A DNA stretch of 64,000 nt from Agriotes lineatus (Eukaryota > Arthropoda > Insecta > Coleoptera > Elateridae): the NCBI GenBank assembly GCA_940337035.1, contig OW679197.1, positions 54,085,903 through 54,149,902 on the forward strand, written 5' to 3'. This document shows positions 23,798 through 33,964 of this stretch, one piece after another. The translations under genes and the position numbers were made by a program. The notes beneath the pieces were generated by a model, which made no database searches, was not told the origin of the DNA, and was given only the letters and a program-made list of their open reading frames with translations. Position 1 is the first letter of the stretch. Each line of letters starts with the position of its first letter.

Positions 23798-23950
23798 CCT
23801 GAAGATGTTTGCGACGCTCTCAACCCAGAAAAAGTCGCCCAAGGTGTCCTATTTGCTGTATGCAATTATCTTACTATCATCTGCTTGGTGCTTATACCAC
23901 TGGTAAACGCAACTGCATATCTGCTTTACAAAGAAAAACAAGTACAATGA
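23798..23950 (+). CDS. Possible 3'-terminal exon of an unrecognised membrane protein
   Basis: A pyrimidine-rich stretch ending TTGTTTACTCCAG precedes a 50-codon open piece ending in TGA at 23948-23950. It reads PEDVCDALNPEKVAQG, then a strongly hydrophobic ~28-residue span (VLFAVCNYLTIICLVLIPLV and on to AYLLY), then the charged tail KEKQVQ. This looks like a C-terminal transmembrane helix with a short cytosolic end. An ATTAAA-like polyadenylation signal follows at about 23964. In-frame stop TAG at 23771 shows that translation could only enter by splicing. I do not recognise the family and no upstream exon was found. It could be part of an unknown mobile element or chance. Confidence 0.35.
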   Translation, partial: PEDVCDALNPEKVAQGVLFAVCNYLTIICLVLIPLVNATAYLLYKEKQVQ

Positions 23951-24369
23951 AAATTGATACGTTATATTAAACATACAGAAATACGAGTAAGAACTCTGCA
24001 GGTAGCCTTCGGCGGTCCGTGTTCAAACTTGTACTAATGGGAAAATTCCCTAAAAGGCGACGTCACCGTGATACATTTTACGGAAAAGTAATTTATTAGA
24101 AAGCAAACCGGCACTATGAACACAAGCACTGTTTATATCAGAAAGGCAACCGCTCTGCGCTGCAGCTCCCAGTGTGAAATGATCTAATTTAACTAAAATC
24201 GCAATTAAGGCTTCACGAGGAAGCCAGGCCAGGCAAGACATATTAGGGGTGACAAAGTTTATATGTCTACATCAACATCTCGTTACTATAAACATACGAA
24301 GAGGAGTCAACCTTCATATCCGGTTTCAGCCGTAATGGGATAACACCTTTAATTAAAGGCAGCGATTAT

Positions 24370-24590
24370 TTCAAGGTTACGCCTCTCCTCGCGTCAAATT
24401 CTCGCCCTCGACCTTTTCGTTGGAACTTCGAGTGCTTTCGTCAAAAGTCGTAGCTTGAACCGGGGAAGCAGCAGCGCGAAGCGACACCCTCGTATGGATG
24501 TTAAAGCCCCGACTGAAAAGCGCATCTCGGCATCGGCTTGCAAGCCTTTGAGATTCAACCCCCACTTAGTGTGAGACAGAGCGGACAGAA
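24370..24590. other. GC-richer island of unknown nature
   Basis: This stretch is clearly richer in G+C and CpG than its surroundings and is open on the minus strand for 62 codons (24377-24565) without any recognised motif. It may be a remnant of a mobile-element regulatory region or of an exon; nothing decides between them. Confidence 0.25.
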
Positions 24591-24599
24591 GTCAATTCC

Positions 24600-24960
24600 A
24601 CCAAAAATGCAAAAAAGTATTCCATCAAAAGTGGGAAAACATTGCTGAAAGCTTTCTAAAAATTCGGTAAAACTTGCTAATATAATTACACCAAACTATA
24701 AAAAAAAATTGCAAACTTCCTGAACGTTTACTGAATAGTTGCTGAAGATGGACTACAAACTTGTTGAAAATTCACATCGTGCTAAAATGTTGCTGAAAAT
24801 TAACCAAAACTTTCTACAATATTTAAAAGATCGAGCATACTACTTACAAGTTTGTAACAAACTATAAATTCACTAAAGTAAAGTATGTATTCCTAAAAAG
24901 TAGCTGCAAGCTGGGTAAAAAGTTACTGCAAATTTACTAAAACTTCTTGGGAATTTGTTG
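24600..24960. repeat. Degenerate short-period repeat, opposite orientation
   Basis: Units such as AAACTTGTTGAAAATTCAC, ATGTTGCTGAAAATTAACC, AAAACTTTCTA and AGTTACTGCAAATTTACT are reverse-complement relatives of the array at 23420-23640. They place the intervening ~1 kb between two inverted arrays. Confidence 0.5.
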
Positions 24961-25425
24961 TTCTTGAGGAATTAACTCTCTAAAAGTTTTTAAATACATT
25001 ATTAACATAAGTTAGTGTTAATAAAACTAAAAATCGATTTTTTTGATAATATCAGTATACATAAATATTAGTAAGCCGTGGATAAGGCACAAGGGGTGCA
25101 AGATACCTTAAAGAAGATTGCATTCTTTAGGGCCATATAAAATGTCAATAAAGGTTCTGCACACCCAAGTATTTATTGTTGATGTGACGATCACCCATTT
25201 TTATTACTCTGTGGGTTCAGTGAATACAGTATAGCTAAACAACAGTACCTACGCGTGCTATGACAACAGTGGTTCTTTTATATTCTGATTTACCTCAGAA
25301 CTGTCTGTTATACGTAATACATGTCTGGAACAGGGTTTTTGCCCTTTGTAATTCAGTAAACCACTTGAACGATTATTCGCGGGGAACTGTGAATAATTGT
25401 CCACTATCTTTTTATCTAAAATGAC

Positions 25426-26232
25426 TGTTTGATTCACACAGATGCGTGCATCAAAACCTTTTTGATTATAATTAATCATGTAATTCAAGTCATAAATGTT
25501 CTATCTCATTAAAATGTCGTGGTAAAGTCAAATTTGCATCTTGCCGTATTTGTTTGCCTCTGTTAATATTGGAAAGGAATTTGTAAGCTTCCCTTAATGG
25601 CTTTTAAGCGGATGGATACATTTTCTAATAGAACTTAAGCCGGCTTAGCATATTTGGGATTCATGTGTTTATGGATTTCGTTCAATACAATGCCTCATTG
25701 AGAGAGCTTACCATTAAGATTCTTAGAATAAGTATTTATTCCTACGTGCGACGCTCCGATTGGCTACGCAGGATCGCCTCAGCCAATAGTGTTTGAGCTT
25801 TCCCCTCCTTGATGAATTTGCGAGTTCGGCTCGTTGTAAATTCAGCGTTAGTTAGATTCAGAATTTCGAGTAAGCAAGTTCAGCTATGCTTTGTGCTGGG
25901 TTGCGGTCGGTCTAACTCCCTGGGAAAGACGTTTCCAGGTTGTTTTGTGTTACGGTTACGCGCAATTCGTTATTTTCGCGTGGCCAATCCAAGCGTATCA
26001 CAACAGTTGAAGCTATTGTAAAAAACCATCAGTCCATCAGTGACGTTTGTAATCGTTGTTACTCAATATACTCGTGTTTGTTAAGTCTTGTTTCACTCCA
26101 ACAAATAACTGAACCCAAGTCAGGGTTATTAAGTGGCAGTTCCCGGCAATCCCATTGAACCGGAATTCGCAGCGGATTAATTGGGGGCCCCATTCGTGGA
26201 AGCCTCTTTTCAAGTTAATCATACAAAAAACA
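25426..26232 (+). repeat. 5' LTR of the BEL/Pao element
   Basis: Begins TGTTTGATTCACACAG and ends ATACAAAAAACA, giving the TG...CA termini. It contains a CCAAT sequence in the middle part (AGCCAATAGTG, about 25781). Length is the same as the 3' LTR. Small open frames within it are shadows and recur in the other LTR. Confidence 0.95.
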
Positions 26233-26233
26233 T

Positions 26234-26251
26234 TGGTCCTTCGAGCCGGAT
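26234..26251 (+). other. Primer-binding site complementary to tRNA-Tyr
   Basis: One base after the 5' LTR lies TGGTCCTTCGAGCCGGAT, complementary over 18 bases to the 3' end of animal tRNA-Tyr including CCA (…ATCCGGCTCGAAGGACCA from general knowledge of tRNA-Tyr). This is where minus-strand DNA synthesis would start. Confidence 0.85.
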
Positions 26252-26526
26252 GTGGAAGAAGCTAAAAAACGCGAGTGTACAAGTTTCCAGTAGCTGGTGG
26301 ATGCAATTGCTCCAACATCGTTTCGTCGGAGAGCGTCAAGAAGCTTCCCCAACGCCAGGAAATTCAACCATCGAGAGCCTACACCGAGTCCAGTTCCCAC
26401 ATCAAGCGGCAGCGATCGGCAGCGGGTTGGTTTTCTGTTCGTCAAGAAGTTACTACGTTCTCAAATCAAAAGTAAGTCCTTTTCCATTACACCTTCGTTT
26501 AGTGTTGTTTTTTGCTTGTGTCAGTC

Positions 26527-28119
26527 ATGGTGGAAACTCGTTCGACATCAGCGGTCATGCCGGAAACTCGCGCTTTAACCACTCGTTGCAAATTCATAAA
26601 AGCCCAAGTAGATCGGTTCAAAACTCTATTTCATAGAATTTCTTCGTCCAGCCCCGTGAAGGCTCACGAGGTCGGCAACTTGTCAAAAGAATTTAGTTGT
26701 TTCCAAAATTTGTTGGATGAGTGTAAGAAATCAATGGAGGGCCTAATGGAGGCCGACGCTGAACACTTTGACGAACTTTTTAATGAATTCGACTCTTTTA
26801 TGACTCATTTTAGCGAGATTAGTAGCACAGTCGAGGAATTCTTATCAAAAAATAAGATCAGTCCGGGTATAAAACCGAATCTAGGTCAAAATTCTTTGCA
26901 AAGTGGCCCTTCAGGAGAGCTCGCTGGATTAAGATTGCCACCCTTAGATTTGCCTTCATTTTCGGGGAAATTCGAGATTTGGGTTCAATTTCATGACTCC
27001 TTTACGTCGCTTATTCATAACAACGCTAATTTGACCAACGTTCAGAAATTTTACTATTTGATTTCTTCCCTTAAGGGAGAAGCTGCTAGTTCAATCTCGT
27101 CGTTAAAAGTTACCAACGATAACTATACCATTGCTTGGGATATCCTAGTCAAGCGATTTGAAAATAAGAAACTGATAGTAAAATCAAACATAAATGCGTT
27201 ATTCAGTTTAGAGAGCGTAAAAAAGGATTCACATTCGTCTGTTCAAAGGCTGCTCGATAGTGTAGTTAGAATTTTGGAAATTTTAAAGGCGTACGGGGAA
27301 CCCACAGTCGACACCATACTAATACATATCATAGTTTCGAAGCTCGGCTCAGCAATGCAGACTGACTGGGAATTATGCAAACATGCCGGACAATTTCCTA
27401 CTTTGCGAGAGTTGTTAGATTTTTTAGAGAGCAAAAGTCACTTATTAGGTTCGCTGGAAGCTGCGAAAACAGGTTCGAGTTTGGGAAATCAGGGATCCGA
27501 GCAAAAAAGTCATGCACGCGCTCATGTAGCCAGAGGGCAAGGTAATCACTCTTGTGATTTTTGCAAAAATAGTAATCATTCGATTAGCGCTTGCGAATCA
27601 TTTTCAAAATTGTCGGTAAACGCTCGTATCGAAGAGGCGCGTCGTTTGAAATTATGCAACAATTGTCTCAAGCCCGGACATTTCGTGGTAAAATGCACAT
27701 CGTCGAGATGCCGCGTATGCAGAAAAAAGCACCATACCTTACTGTGTTTGCGTCCAAAGCGCGACGCGCACGAAAATACTCCGTCGCCGCGTCCTGGACC
27801 GCCAGAAACCAGCAGCCACACACGGGAGGTCGGGGCCGTCGCCCCGAGCGAGGCACCCGTCGCATCCGTTTCAGCAGCTTGTAGCCGTCCTGCAATCGCG
27901 GCGCCAGCGCAAGTTTTATTGTCCACGGTTAGCGTATTCGTAGAAGGATCCTCCGGGTCATTTTCCCGGGCAAAAGCTCTTTTGGACCCCGGATCCCAAC
28001 TTAACTTAGTTAGCGCCGACTTGTGTCAAAATTTGAAAATTGAGAAACGAGGTAATATCACCTCACTGTCGGGTGTTGGTGCCAGGGCTCTGAACGCTGA
28101 ATTCAGAGCAAACGTTTGA
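26527..28119 (+). pseudogene. BEL/Pao gag and protease part of the polyprotein, ended by an in-frame TGA
   Basis: Start chosen at ATG 26527 (MVETRSTSAVMPETR); an earlier in-frame ATG-like start at 26512 adds only five residues. Numbered from 26527, residues ~136-230 form the DUF1759-type gag domain (LPPLDLPSFSGKFEIWVQF, ...YLISSLKGEA). Zinc knuckles follow near 343-356 (CX2CX4HX4C, CDFC) and 377-390 (CNNC), with a third cysteine/histidine cluster at ~395-407. An alanine/proline-rich linker comes next. The aspartic-protease site is ALLDPGSQLNLVS at ~484-496, with DPGSQ instead of the more usual D(S/T)G. The frame meets TGA at 28117-28119, but homologous coding continues in the same frame straight after it, so this is either a nonsense mutation (for example CGA to TGA) or, less likely, a readthrough site. 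Confidence 0.9.
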
Positions 28120-31100
28120 ATCCGCTCCCGAAACGGGAAATACGAGGACATTTTGAGCTGTATTGTGTTAGACAAAATTACGGACCCTCTGCCGGCCCTT
28201 TCTTTCTCGTTGAGGGATTTGAAGATCCCACCAAACATTGTGCTAGCCGATTCAGATTGTAATACACCGGGAAAGATTGATCTTTTATTAGGCGCGAATG
28301 TCTTTTGGCAAGTGCTCTGTCAGGGACAGGTGAAATTGGGCCCAGAGAAGCCATTCTTAACAAAAACTCTTTTTGGTTGGGTTTTAGGCGGAAACATGAA
28401 TGTCGAAAATCGAGCGCTCATTCTTTCAAATAGAGTTCATTTAAGTGTAGCCAGCATCGAGCACGGCATTCAGAGATTTTGGGAAATCGAGGGGGCTTAC
28501 GGTTCATCAGGCCGACTCTCTGCTGATGACAAATTTTGCGAAGACCATTTTCAATCGACTACGAAACGGGCGTCGTCGGAGCCACGTAGGTTCATCGTGA
28601 GCATACCTTTCAGGAAAGATGCTCCATCGCTGGGAGACTCGCGCGGTATAGCATTAAAGCGTTTCTATTCATTAGAAAACAAATTGTCAAAAAATCCCGA
28701 GTTGAAAACCGCGTATTCCGCATTTCTCAAAGAATACGAGTCGCTTGGTCACTTGAGCAAGGTGGACGACGAAGCGAGCCTTCTTCATCCTCGGTTTTAT
28801 TTGCCACATTTGCCAGTCATAAAGGAGGACAGTTCAACGACCAAACATCGCGTTGTTTTTGACGGCAGTTGTGCGTCCTCCTCCGGAGTATCGCTTAACG
28901 ACCTTCAACATAAGGGCCCAGTGGTCCAGCAGTCGCTGTTTGCAATTCTTTGTCGCTTTAGGCAATTCAAGTACGTGCTGAAAGCAGATTGCGCCAAAAT
29001 GTACAGGCAAATCCTCGTGGACCCCTCGCAGACGCAATACCAATTAATTTTATGGCGTGACGACAAAACCTCAGCGGTAAAATGCTTCAAATTATTAACG
29101 GTCACCTACGGTACTAAATCAGCCTCGTACCTAGCAACTAGGTGCTTGATACAAATCGCCCAGGAAATCGAAGCATCGCTTCCAGAGGCCTCATTAAGAA
29201 TTAGCCGGGATTTTTATGTAGATGACCTACTGACTGGTTTTGAAAATAGGGCGGAAGCCATAAAAACGCAATTCGAAATTAGTAGCGCTTTGTCGGGGTA
29301 CGGGTTTGAATTGCGAAAGTGGGCATCCAACGACAGTGAAGTAGCTAGCGCCATTGGTGTGGATCGCGGCAGCGTAGAGCCCATTTCTTTGACGGAAGAC
29401 GCCACGGAGAAAACGCTCGGCATTTTTTGGGATACTCGGCGGGACGTGCTAAGTTACAGAGTGAACCCTAGCTGTTGCAAATCAGTTACCAAGCGGGCTA
29501 TACTCTCTAGTATGGCTCAAGTATTCGATCCCTTGGGACTACTTGGTCCAAGCGTTCTAACTTTGAAACTTCTCGTGCAACGGCTTTGGCAGTTGAAGTT
29601 GTCATGGGACGGAACGGTGCCCATGGAGATGCGCTCCAGATACGACGAACTCCATTCTTCATTACGCGCTTTGGGCTCATTGGCAATTCCGAGACGGGTA
29701 ATTTGCGATGACATAAATTCGATAGATCTCCACGGATTTGCGGACGCGAGTTCTGTAGCCTATGGGTGCGCCGTGTATATATGTTGCGTTGACGCGCGCG
29801 GTAATGTCACCACCAATTTGCTTTGTGCTAAGTCAAGGGTCGCTCCATTAAAAACAATATCCTTGCCTCGTTTGGAGCTTTGCGCAACCTTACTGTTGGC
29901 TCGTTTGATTAAAACTATACTCGATTCCTCCGCATTTAAATTTGACCGCGTGTACTATTGGTCGGACTCCACCATAACTCTGCACTGGATAAATAAGGAT
30001 GCGAGTAATTGGAAGACGTTCGTCGCGAACCGGGTGTCCGAGATTCACGAACTAAGCAATAGGGAAGAATGGTTTCACGTGCGTACAAATTGTAACCCGT
30101 CCGATATAATTAGCAGGGGAATGTTACCCCAGGAGTTACTCAACTCACGCTTGTGGTGGCACGGGCCAGAATTTTTGTCACAGGCGGATTTAACACCCCA
30201 GCCCGTTAAAATTGATTTGGGTGAGCTAGCAGCCCAAGAGTCGCGCCCAGTAGTGGCCACTCTTCACCATCGCGTCCCAGAATTTGAACTTTTTAGGCGC
30301 TATTCCAGTTTTACAAAATTACAGCGCGTAGTCGCGTACTGCCTGCGCCTCGCGAGAAACAGAAACACCGAAACGCGCCGGTCAGGACCTCCAGCCCTTG
30401 ACGAATTGGAGGACGCGACTCGCCGCCTGATCAAAATTGCCCAGGCGGAAGTCTTTTCCGGAGAAATAGCAGTTTTGTCTAAAAAAGCGCCATTGCCGAA
30501 AAATAGTGCGCTGCTTTCTCTAAACCCATTTCTGGACGATCAGGGCCTACTGCGCGTGGGCGGCCGTCTAGAAAACTCCAATCTAAGCTTTGATCAGAAA
30601 CATCCCCTTTTGTTACCAGCTGGTCACCCTTTGTCGTTGCTAATCGTGAAGCAAGAGCATTTGCGGCTCTTGCATTGTGGACACTCGGTGTTACTGGCCT
30701 CATTGCGGGATAAGTTTTGGATCGTGAGAGCCAAAGACCTGATACGTAAAGTAATACACAATTGCGTGATATGCTTCCGGGTCAAGCCTAAGATGAATGA
30801 ACACTTGATGGGATCACTACCCGAAGCTCGTGTCACACCCTCTCCTCCTTTCAGCAATTGCGAGATAGACTACGCGGGTCCCGTGTTTATAAAAAACAAA
30901 TCCGGGCTAGGCGCGAAAGAAGTAAAGGCTTACGTAGCCCTATTTGTGTGTTTGGCCACGAAGGCTATTCATCTTGAACTCGTGGAAGACCTCACGACGG
31001 AGGCTTTCATCGCATCGTTGAGGAGATTTATCTCCAGACGCGGTTTACCCTCCAACATATTTTCTGACAATGCTACCTGTTTCACCGGTGCCAGAAATCA

Positions 31101-31236
31101 GCTATCGGAATTAAAAAATATCCTGTCAGGCTCTAGTGAGCAATGCATAAGGGAGGAATTGTCGAAACATAGCATTAAGTGGAATTTTATTCCGGCACGC
31201 TCTCCGCACTTTGGCGGCATTTGGGAAGCGGGGTAA
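28120..31236 (+). pseudogene. BEL/Pao pol: reverse transcriptase, RNase H, integrase core
   Basis: This continues the gag frame after TGA 28117-28119. From 28153: end of protease and linker, then RT with KYVLKADCAKMYRQI (first aspartate block) and the active site FYVDDLLTGF at residues ~354-363. RNase H follows around residue 525 (LHGFADASSVAYGCAVYI) and YYWSDSTITLHWI. The integrase has an HHCC-type zinc region (HLRLLHCGHS...CVICF, ~residues 836-876) and a DDE core: CEIDYAGPV, FSDNATCFTGA and PHFGGIWEAG, each with its acidic residue intact. The frame ends at TAA 31234-31236 directly after that glutamate block, where a base appears to be missing from a G run. Function in the cell would be reverse transcription and integration in a cytoplasmic/nuclear particle. 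Confidence 0.92.
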
Positions 31237-31790
31237 AGTCATTGAAATATTATTTAAGGCGAATATCTTGCAATGCAAAGTTAACTTTTGTTGAGTATTA
31301 CACCATGCTGACTCAAGTGGAGGCGATACTAAATTCCCGCCCACTCTGTGTTCTCCCTACCGACGCCTCATTCCCCGAAGTCCTTACTCCTGCCCACTTC
31401 TTGATCGGTCGGAAGCTGACTTCGTTTCCGGAAGCCCAACTCCAGGACATACCGGAAAATCGTCTCAGCCGCTATGGGCTGGTCCAGCGGCTGTCCCAGC
31501 AGTTTTGGGATCGTTGGTCCCGGGACTACCTCCACCTCCTGCAGCGCCGGCCTAAGTGGAAGTCCTCCAGCACGTCTCTAGCCCCCCAGGTGAACGACGT
31601 GGTACTCGTCCACGACGAGGCATCTCCAAGCTACCGTTGGCCACTGGCAATCATCTCGGCCACATATCCAGGAGCGGATAGTGTTGTGCGTATGGTGCAG
31701 GTGCGCGATTCCCGAGGGAATCTCCTGAAACGCTCGGTGCGTAAAGTGTACATCCTACCCAAAGACGATCATGGCGATCAAGGGCAATAA
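31233..31790 (+). pseudogene. BEL/Pao integrase C-terminus (DUF5641-type), frameshifted
   Basis: Reading in the +3 frame from GTA 31233, the protein continues as VKSLKYYLRRISCNAKLTF, EAILNSRPLC, TPAHFLIGRKLTSFPEAQL, then QFWDRWSRDYLHLLQRRPKW and NDVVLVHDEASPSYRWPLAI, ending GDQGQ at stop 31788-31790. This is the usual tail of BEL/Pao polyproteins. A single-base length difference in the G run at 31230-31233 separates it from the upstream part. Confidence 0.9.
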
Positions 31791-32015
31791 ACATTGACTT
31801 TGCTCTTAGTTGGTAGTTTTCGCTAATTGAACATTTTGCTAGGTTTAGTTGTTTCTTTGCTTGTATTCATGCTAGTTGTAGGTTATCTGTAAGGCTCTTG
31901 GATTATCATCTGTCCTTAGTTCTTGTTATGCATTTGATTATTTGGTAGTTTCAGATTTCAGTTTAATTTTGGGATTTAATCACGTCGTGCCATAGTCGGC
32001 ACTTCGGGGGCGGCA
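31791..32015 (+). other. 3' untranslated part and polypurine-like tract of the BEL/Pao element
   Basis: 225 non-coding bases between the pol stop and the 3' LTR. The last bases read CACTTCGGGGGCGGCA directly before TGTTTG, the G-rich sequence found at this place in BEL/Pao elements and the likely plus-strand primer. Confidence 0.75.
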
Positions 32016-32822
32016 TGTTTGATTCGCACAGATGCGTGCATCAAAACCTTTTTGATTATAATTAATCATGTAATTCAAGTCATAACTGTTCTATCTCATT
32101 AAAAGGTCGTAGTAAAGTCAAATTTGCATCTTGCCGTATTTGTTTGCCTCTGTTAATATTGGAAAGGAATTTGTAAGCTTCCCTTAATGGCTTTTAAGCG
32201 GATGGATACATTTTCTAATAGAACTTAAGCCGACTTAGCATATTTGGGATTCATGTGTTTATGGATTTCGTTCAATACAATGCCTCATTGAGAGAGCTTA
32301 GCATTAAGATTCTTAGAATAAGTATTTATTCCTACGTGCGACGCTCCGATTGGCTACGCAGGATCGCCTCAGCCAATAGTGTTTGAGCTTTCCCCTCCTT
32401 GATAAATTTGCGAGTTCGGCTCGTTGTAAATTCAGCGTTAGTTAGATTCAGAATTTCGAGTAAGCAAGTTCAGCTATGCTTTGTGCTGGGTTGCGGTCGG
32501 TCTAACTCCCTGGGAAAGACGTTTCCAGGTTGTTTTGTGTTACGGTTACGCGCAATTCGTTATTTTCGCGTGGCCAATCCAAGCGTATCACAACAGTTGA
32601 AGCTATTGTAAAAAACCATCGGTCCATCAGTGACGTTTGTAATCGTTGTTACTCAATATACTCGTGTTTGTTAAGTCTTGTTTCACTCCAACAAATAACT
32701 GAACCCAAGTGAGGGTTATTAAGTGGCAGTTCCCGGCAATCCCATTGAACCGGAATTCGCAGCGGATTAATTGGGGGCCCCATTCGTGGAAGCCTCTTTT
32801 CAAGTTAATCATACAAAAAACA
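32016..32822 (+). repeat. 3' LTR of the BEL/Pao element
   Basis: 807 bases, TGTTTGATTCGCACAG to ATACAAAAAACA. About nine substitutions relative to the 5' LTR are seen by eye and no length change. It is followed by the ATGAC target duplication. Confidence 0.95.
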
Positions 32823-33018
32823 ATGACTATTTATTTAAATATCTTTATACATTTTTTATTTTCCATCTATATCTTTACAACCAAATCGAGTGTCTTTGAC
32901 ATAAATAATAGCAAAACAGTTTCTGATTTTTCCTTGCATTTTGAAAAATTCAACTTTAAAATTTGTGAGCAACTATGTTTTTGTAAATAAAACTTTTAAA
33001 AGCATAAGTTGTTGATAG

Positions 33019-33278
33019 TATCGAGAGATCCAAAAAAAAACTGTTCCTCAGCGGGCTGTGGAAATTCAACGTATGAATAATATGTTGGTGACACTGTACG
33101 TCAATGTAAAATTCGAGGTGTTCAGGTTAGGTTTTCCGTCAGTTATGACACAAAATGACGCAAATCCTAACCTGCTAACCTCGAATTTGACATTGACGTA
33201 CAGTGTCACCAACATATTATTCATACGTTGAATTTCCACAGCCCGCTGAGGAACAGTTTTTTTTTGGATCTCTCGATA
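33019..33278. mobile_element. Palindromic (foldback) element, AATTCGAGGTTAGCAGG family, copy 1
   Basis: The 260 bases are almost perfectly self-complementary, with arms of ~130 bases. Left: TATCGAGAGATCC, CAGCGGGCTGTGG, GTATGAATAATATGTTGGTG, ACACTGTACGTCAATGT. The right arm is the reverse complement. The centre falls near 33148 within TCAGTTATGACACAAAATGA. Copies 2 and 3 (56886, 63880) share the inner AATTCGAGGTTA(G/A)CAGGTTAGG core and the CACTGTA edge. Confidence 0.85.
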
Positions 33279-33699
33279 TTAAGCTTATTAAGGTACTAGT
33301 ATATTATGTAACAAGTTTTATAAACGTCACTTTAGTAACGACTGTTTAATAAACGAGGCTCTAGACGAGTTTATATAATGTGTTACATACTATACTTTTT
33401 CTACGACCACAAATTTAGACAATATAATATCATATTATTTCATTAAGATTTTGAATTTTATGTTAGGTTAAATTATGCTTGACAAACGTCAACGTTGACT
33501 ATTGGAAACTAACCTGAAATTAGTTTTGTCTGTGGCTAATAATGCAAATACTGTCTCAACCTAACTTCACCCCGTGACTAAAACGTCGTTGCAAACTTCA
33601 GTCCGTGACTAAGAGGCTCTTTAGTCACAAGTTATGAAGGAGTGATTAAGATGTCACTTACGCCCATGTTAGTATGTTATATGCATATATCTAATACTT

Positions 33700-33960
33700 A
33701 CTATATTGCTAGCGGCTATGAGTGGGAAACTTACCAAGGAAGTGAGACAGACAACCAACTCTTCAATGTATAATGGTGAGCTGTGTGCAAGCGCGGCGCC
33801 GTCGTCCGGCCAATGGGGAAGTGGGCAAGTTTAAAATTCGCCTCTACAGGCGGAGTTTGAATTCTCACGCATGCGCACGAGACGCGTTATACTCTAAGTG
33901 AGACTATGTCGGCGCCGTAATGTTTTCTGACGTTTCCAGGCCCTACTAGCAATATATGTG
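33700..33960. mobile_element. Putative small MITE
   Basis: TATATTGCTAG at 33701 and CTAGCAATATA at about 33946 form short inverted ends around ~250 bases that are GC-richer than the surroundings and contain GCATGCGCACGAGACGCG. Inverted ends are short and no clear target duplication is fixed. Confidence 0.35.
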
Positions 33961-33964
33961 TATT

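Larger units (their letters stand above)
25421..32827 (+). mobile_element. Full-length BEL/Pao LTR retrotransposon with 5-bp target duplication
   Basis: Two 807-base LTRs (25426-26232 and 32016-32822) flank an internal region with primer site, gag-pol and a G-rich tract before the 3' LTR. The 5-base duplication ATGAC is present immediately outside both LTRs (25421-25425 and 32823-32827), showing a single intact insertion. By eye the LTRs differ at about nine positions, so the insertion is fairly young. Gag carries a DUF1759-type domain and zinc knuckles. Pol has protease, RT, RNase H, integrase and a DUF5641-type tail in the BEL/Pao order. No envelope-like frame is present. Two lesions (a TGA at 28117 and a frameshift near 31231) probably make this copy non-autonomous. 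Confidence 0.95.

Noticed and set aside
26181..26636. 151-codon frame overlapping the BEL/Pao leader
   Set aside because: Overlaps LTR, primer site and the start of gag in another frame; it has no gag features.
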